A DNA stretch of 64,000 nt from Molanna angustata. Its lineage: Eukaryota; Arthropoda; Insecta; Trichoptera; Molannidae. This document shows positions 58,731 to 64,000 of this stretch, in pieces. The stretch is from the NCBI GenBank assembly GCA_963576475.1, contig OY754975.1:15027469-15091468 (forward strand), read 5' to 3'. Position 1 is the first letter of the stretch; each line of letters opens with the position of its first letter. The notes beneath the pieces are model-generated. The model did not search any database, had not been told where the DNA came from, and saw only the letters and a list, made by a program, of their open reading frames with translations. The position numbers were made by a program, and so were the translations under genes.

Positions 58731-59360
58731 TATTGCAAACAAATAATGAACATAAATGTTGAACACTTCATTTGAGCAAAAAGAAAAAAACTAAAATAAA
58801 CAAATGATTTTCTGTCGTTTTATTAGTTTAAATATTGCAGGCTTGCTTTGAAAATACCAAAAAATCAGACTCAATGTGTCTTAATTACTATTTGCAATTT
58901 AACTATAATCTGACATTTGCAAGAGGCGCATGGCTACGATCCATTGGTCAGACAATATTCCGAACTATGCAACACCTAAAGAGGCTTACCAAATAACGAT
59001 CCAAATGCTATAACATCAGGCATCCGGGTCTGCTCATTACTACCTCCGATAGAACAACAGAAGGCAAGGCATAGAGGGTCACCCTAGATAATGGTCCAGG
59101 TTATCAGTGATGTGCGCTGTAGCTGCTACTAAGAGTTGAAGAGGCTGGCGGACAACAGATATGGAGTGCTTAGTGCAAACCAATCTTCAATCAAAAAAGG
59201 CTATTTCGACAATAAAAAATACTTGTTAGGCATTGTATTAGAGTCGAGTTGCAAATATTAAGGCCCAATATGTTTTGGAGTGAACTATAAAACATTTATT
59301 TTAATTACTATTAGGTGTAATAATTTGCGAATAATAATATTACTGAAAGATATTTCCATT
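58731..59360. other. AT-rich stretch with an unrecognised GC-richer block
   Basis: 58920-59190 is GC-richer than its surroundings and looks like degraded mobile DNA, but I found no family motif. Confidence 0.3.
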
Positions 59361-59506
59361 AAGGCCCTTTCCTGATTTGTCGGTACGCTAGCGGTGCAGT
59401 TTCGGCATGTTCGACATACGCGGTGCCGAATGCTTACTGAGCACCTATATTTCTTAATTGGCTCGGTAATCAAGAAACGCTACGGAATCGGAAAAGGATC
59501 CTTTCG
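59358..59506. mobile_element. Probable TIR element, imperfect ends
   Basis: AAGGCCCTTTCCTGATTTGT on the left resembles the reverse complement of the right end (AAAGGATCCTTTTCCGATTC). GCGGTGC occurs inside. Termini only partly match. Confidence 0.4.
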
Positions 59507-60370
59507 TTTTATCGCGTATTTTTTTTCTCTTATTCCATACTTTGTAAAGTCATTTTTTTTCTAGCAATAATTTTTTGATACACTACTTATTTAGTTTTAC
59601 CTATTTAAAAGAACCTTTAGAAGGTGTATAACTTACATAATAATATGTAATATACCTATTATAAATATATTTTTATACTATTGTTATACATACATTGGAG
59701 ATAAAAATAAAATGTTCCTATACATGGATAAAAAATATTGTCCTGTGATAGATTTCGTTAATAGTGCTTTCATTTTTATCGTAATTGGAGATATGTAAGT
59801 ATAACATCTTCATCACTTGAAGACAACATTTTCTCACGAGGGTATAAGCAGTAGGTACAGCACAATTTCTACCGAAAACATACCGACAAGTCCGTAAGCG
59901 AAAGCAATGCATTATCGTTTTGGTATTCAGGAAAGTCTAACATGTTATAATGTTTCAAAAACAAGGTTTAACATTAACTTGTAGTCTATTGTAAACATCA
60001 TTGAAGCTTTCCTAGTAAATAAAGATAATTTTATTATAAAAATAGCATCTTACAGATATATTTATAGAAATAAATATTAAACCTAAAAATTATGGCAGCA
60101 ACATAGTTAAAAATAATAATGCAAAATTAAAATATCTAATAAACATAAAGTGTGAAACTTGTTTTACTTGCATATTAAACAATTTATTGTTTGATAAAAA
60201 TCAAACATTACCTTATTTGATAAAATACAAAAGCAGTCTTTTTCATACAAGACATGCAAAAACAATTTGACATGTTATTTGCATTTAATATAAAAAATGA
60301 TTAAATAGTACATATTCACAAAATTATCATAATATGTGAAATATAAAAAAGTACAAATAAAATATTGTCT

Positions 60371-60998
60371 TTTAAAGGCTAGCATTGGAGCGCATCAGAT
60401 AGATTTTATAATTCTTTGTATAGGAATTCATACAAGTGCGTCCACTGATCAGCAGCGTACAGAGCGTGGGCATCGGATCTTCGGAAAGTCAACACCATTA
60501 CTAGGAGAAGCAATAATCCGCTCGAATCTGTCATTTTTGTATGTGCATTTTCTTTGGTGATATCATATCGCCTTTTATAAGGAAAATTGTCATTTAAATT
60601 GTTTAATCTATATTTAAATAAACCACTATAATATAAATTCAAATCTTTGGATGCTTAGAAGTTTTTTCATTCAGCAATCACACGAAAAAGGCTGAAAGAT
60701 TTTGGATGAAATTTGGTATTAAGATATGTTGGTATATTCTATAAAAGAATATGGGCTGTATATATTTTTTAAATTCATTCTAATTTACTTTCATTAAATA
60801 TTTTCATTGAATAAAATAATGTACGAGCCGAGCATGCGATTACCAAGCCAAAGAATTATTTGTGTATTTGTATTTTTGATTGAAAATTGTTAACAAATCC
60901 AAACGACAGTTGTGTCGGCAATCCGATCGGTACGCCTCTGTGGACACACTGTCACAAACAAATCAGTCTGATCCGTATGGACGCTAGCCTTTAAACAT
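60371..60998. mobile_element. TTAA-flanked element of the GGCTAGC family (long form)
   Basis: TTAA-AGGCTAGCAT on the left and ATGGACGCTAGCCT-TTAA on the right. The next inner sequence GCATCAGATAGATTTTATAA matches the MITE at 16482. The middle contains palindromic pieces and no transposase. Confidence 0.6.
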
Positions 60999-61883
60999 AA
61001 ATTGCTAGGATTCCATAAAGCATTGTATGTTGCTCATTTTTTAATTCATGATCAATTTTTAATAAACAAATAAAATTTTATAAAACATTTGATACTTAAA
61101 ATAAAAGAATTCCAATAATTCATAAAAAAATTAGAGTTACATAATATATACATATTCTGTTGCACTATCAAACTACCAATGTACTCTTTACGTGGTGAAT
61201 TGCCTTAAAAGAAAAAAAAGAAACTATCAAAGACTGAAATCAAATTTGTGCAGAGTTTTTATTAAAGTATTTGACGTGACAAGACAGTAATTTATTCTTT
61301 GTAAATAAACTGTTAAGTTTTATTTTTATTGCTTTGAAAGATAAAAATATTTTCATTGATTCAAAATCAGTACACGTGCAAATTTCAATAAAGAAATTCA
61401 TTTAGATACAATTCTTTCTTACTACCATCTGTTTGACATATGGATACTGATTATGAAGAGTCCAGAGAACTCTTCAGTTTTCAAACTTGCTGGCAAGGCA
61501 CAGATAAGTGTTAAACATAACAAATTGTATCCGTAATCTCCAATCATTGTATATGATTTTTATAGTTTGCTATATGTTTGTTTGGTTTAAAATAAAAACA
61601 CAATAAACAAAAATAAGATAACAAATGATTCACATTTAAATATAGTTTTTTAACCAAGAAAATTGATAAATTTCCATTTCAATAAAATATACTTTAAAAA
61701 AAAAATGTACAAACAATTTAAATGAGGCAAAATATATGATAAATAAATTTCTTGAAAAATTAAACAGTGTAGTAATAAAACACAGTATTTTTCAGTATAA
61801 AAAACTATCACAATAGATAAATTAACACAAGACAAATATGTATAAGTATACTAGATATCTTTTCTTAATACCCTCAGATATTA
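60999..61883. other. AT-rich stretch; no gene recognised
   Basis: Low-complexity AT-rich DNA, possibly 3' flank or UTR of the right-edge gene on the minus strand. Confidence 0.3.
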
Positions 61884-63131
61884 TACGAGGGTTGCCTTTT
61901 ATATTTCGGGATTTGGCAACCCTGGTGTTGCAATCTGTCAACTGACAGCTCTATCGTAAAGTTAGAAGTTTTTGAGGTTATACGTACTCAGAACGTTTTG
62001 ACATACGAGCGTTTTTTTGTTGTTTACAGTAAATTAAAAGATTCATCTGCCCCCAAGAATGGAATTAAATCGTGAACATTTTCGTGCGATTATTTTTTAC
62101 AACTTTCGACGTGGATTAACTCAGCAGCAGTGCATGAATGAACTTAATTCAGCTTTTGGCGATGAAACCCCATCAAGGACCAGTGTTTATCGATGGTATG
62201 GTGAATTCAATCGTGGTCGGAGGTCACTCCAAGACCAGTTCAGTTGTTGTTCCGAAAAACATTGATGCTGTGCGCGAACTGATATTGCAAGATCGTCATG
62301 TGACCTATCGTGAGATAGAGACAACCTTAGGCATTAGTGGGACCAGCATACACTCAATATTGCATGAACATTTAACTGTCAAAAAAATTTGTTCACGTTG
62401 GATCCCGCACAATTTGTCAATCGCTCAAAAAAAGGCTCGTGTCGATTGGTCGAAAGAAATGCTCGAAAAATACGATCGCGGTGCTTCAAAACACGTCTAT
62501 GACATCGTGACAGGTGATGAATCGTGGATTTACGCGTATGAGCCCGAAAGTAAACAGCAGTCGACTGTATGGGTGTTTCAAGATGAACCAAATCCAACAA
62601 AAGTTGTTCGCGCACGAAGCACTTCCAAGCATATGGTCGCATGTTTTTTCGGAAAAACTGGACATGTCGCAACCGTACCACTAGAACAACGCAGAACAGT
62701 CAATTCCGAGTGGTACACAACAATTTGTTTGCCAGTTGTCCTCCAAGAAATCTGGAAAACCAACCGCCGAAGACGGATCACTCTACACCACGACAATGCG
62801 AGCTCTCACACATCGGCTCAAACAACTGCATTTTTGAGCACCCAAAACATCGATTTGATGAGTCATCCGCCATATAGTCCTGACCTTTCACCAAATGACA
62901 AACTGAGAGGTCAACGTTTTTCGACACCTGAAGAAGCGGTTGCTGCATTCAGAATGCATGTTTTGGAGATACCTCAATCAGAGTGAAAAAAGTGCTTCGA
63001 CAATTGGTTCAAACGCATGCAAAAGTGTATAGATCTTCATGGGGAATATTTTGAAAAACAATAAAGTGATTTTCGATGATTAATATTTGTTTTTGTTCTC
63101 TAATCCCGAAATATAAAAGGCAACCCTCGTA
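61884..63131 (+). mobile_element. Mariner element with complete ends, inactivated transposase
   Basis: TA-flanked element 61886-63129 (1244 bp). The ends CGAGGGTTGCCTTTTATATT and its inverse are perfect for at least 28 bp, to TTCGGGATT. It carries one transposase reading frame with three lesions, described in the next entry. Confidence 0.95.
62059..63064 (+). pseudogene. Mariner transposase (DD34D type), broken
   Basis: The start MELNREHFRAIIFYNFRRGL is followed by the first helix-turn-helix (TPSRTSVYRWYGEFNRGRRS). About 20 bp lost near 62240 shifts the frame. The second frame continues with IDAVRELILQDRHVTYREIE, WIPHNLS, VTGDESWIYAYEPE (first Asp), LHHDNASSHT (second Asp) and HPPYSPDLSPND, the third Asp being 34 residues on. 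Some eight to nine codons normally following SPND are absent. A TGA at 62984-62986 stands where relatives have Trp, and the frame then runs on 25 codons to TAA at 63062. It cannot make functional transposase. Confidence 0.9.
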
Positions 63132-63172
63132 TAATAGATATTATCTAAATTACTTTACAAGCGAGCCGTATA

Positions 63173-63241
63173 TTACTCGCCCAAAATGCAACGAATGTCA
63201 TCAACCATAGCCACAAACGAATATGTAAATGATGGAGAATC
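63173..63241 (-). CDS. Terminal coding exon of right-edge gene
   Basis: Polypyrimidine tract plus CAG acceptor at 63244-63242, 22 codons, TAA at 63175-63173. The phase agrees with the preceding exon. Confidence 0.6.
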   Translation of the reverse strand, partial: DSPSFTYSFVAMVDDIRCILGE

Positions 63242-64000
63242 CTGAAAAAAGACAAAACAATTATCAGTCTCTGTATTGAAAATAATAAACCATTCAATCA
63301 ATGTGTTTATGATCCATCAATTATTTGAGAGTTTGAATTACATTGGAGTTATGCAATACTAGAATGCCACTCTATGGTCAAATAATGATAAAGCATATAA
63401 TGTTAAAGACCAAATTGATTATTATATTTATGTATATATTAAAGTAAAAAGTCATCTTTTAAATATTTTTGTAAATAATGTTTACTCGTACAGAAAAAAA
63501 ATGATATATGATCAAATAAATTTTTTATGGAAATTTTAAAATTTTGTCCATAAGACAGGTGTAATGTAGAAGTTTTATATCATTATTGCCTTACATTTTT
63601 TATTATGAATAGTGATTTTTGCTAATGTTGTTATACACTTTTTCAAACCTAACATAGATTTTTATGAATAAGACTGTTAGACTAACATGGAATATGAACC
63701 GACTTCATATATATAATTTTTATTGAGTTTAAAATATTGATCAGCTCAAAAGTACATTGGAAACATGATATAATAGCAATAGAACACAGGAGAATCTGTT
63801 GCTTTAAATCAAATGTCAAACAAATTGAATTAAAAAATAATAGATCTATTTTTAACCAAAATAATAAGATTACTTACAGTACTATGGTTCATTTTAAGTA
63901 TCTCCTGTATATCTTGATGTGACACCTGTGGCTGAAGCGACACCAAGAAGTCAGGAAGAAGTCTACTATAGTAGGAGGGAAAGTCCACAGATGCCAGGGC
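63173..64000 (-). CDS. Last two coding exons of a gene entering from the right; tentative exportin-6-like karyopherin
   Basis: Exons 64000-63878 (41 codons, phase 0, donor ACT|GTAAGTA) and 63241-63173 (22 codons and TAA, acceptor TTTTTTCAG). The joined end reads SVDFPSYYSRLLPDFLVSLQ, then QDIQEILKMNHSTDSPSFTY, then VAMVDDIRCILGE. The layout F-P-F-L--L--Q--L ... D-PSF ... LV-D-R is reminiscent of the exportin-6 C terminus (nuclear export of actin-profilin), but 63 residues are too few for a firm call. The stop is only 44 bp from the mariner, so the 3' UTR must be short or include it. Confidence 0.55.
63878..64000 (-). CDS. Penultimate coding exon of right-edge gene (partial)
   Basis: Open across the window edge in phase 0. 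It ends MNHST|GTAAGTA. Confidence 0.6.

Overview
The window is AT-rich nuclear DNA from an arthropod, most likely an insect. It has spliced genes with GT..AG introns of up to 6.8 kb, solute carriers of insect type, mariner and hAT-type elements, RNase H-bearing I- and LOA-type LINEs, tRNA-derived SINEs and many MITE-like palindromes. I cannot tell Lepidoptera from Hemiptera or other orders. There is no operon structure, CRISPR array or rRNA gene.

Three host genes are visible. (1) Minus strand, 74-8270: the first four coding exons (about 209 residues) of a sialin/VGLUT-type SLC17 anion transporter, which runs off the left edge. (2) Plus strand, 15898-41672: a complete 13-exon SLC7 cationic amino acid transporter. 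I joined its exons by reading phase to an intact 641-residue protein. The two genes are divergent, about 7.6 kb apart. (3) Minus strand, 64000-63173: the last two coding exons of a gene entering from the right, tentatively an exportin-6-like karyopherin.

The rest is mostly mobile DNA. Two full-length non-LTR retrotransposons with open ORFs and exact target-site duplications stand side by side: an I/Nimb-type element (46874-52307, 13-bp TSD) and a LOA-type element (53140-58718, 12-bp TSD). There are also 5'-truncated LINE pieces, three tRNA-derived SINE families, two mariners, a hAT-type non-autonomous element with a perfect 8-bp TSD, TTAA-flanked palindromic elements, a Harbinger-like MITE and several unclassified terminal-inverted-repeat elements. 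Most of these lie in introns of the SLC7 gene.

The most unusual object is at 26057-30133 in SLC7 intron 3. It has almost five tandem copies of a 537-bp unit, a sharp inversion at 28651/28652, and 2.7 copies in the opposite orientation. Copies are nearly identical, and a perfect 12-bp direct repeat flanks the whole block. It therefore looks like one insertion event of a concatemer, possibly LINE-mediated with a twin-priming-like inversion. Diverged single copies of the unit lie elsewhere in the window.

A second notable point is a 69-bp in-frame tandem duplication spanning the splice acceptor of SLC17 exon 2, which gives two usable acceptors and a possible 23-residue insertion.
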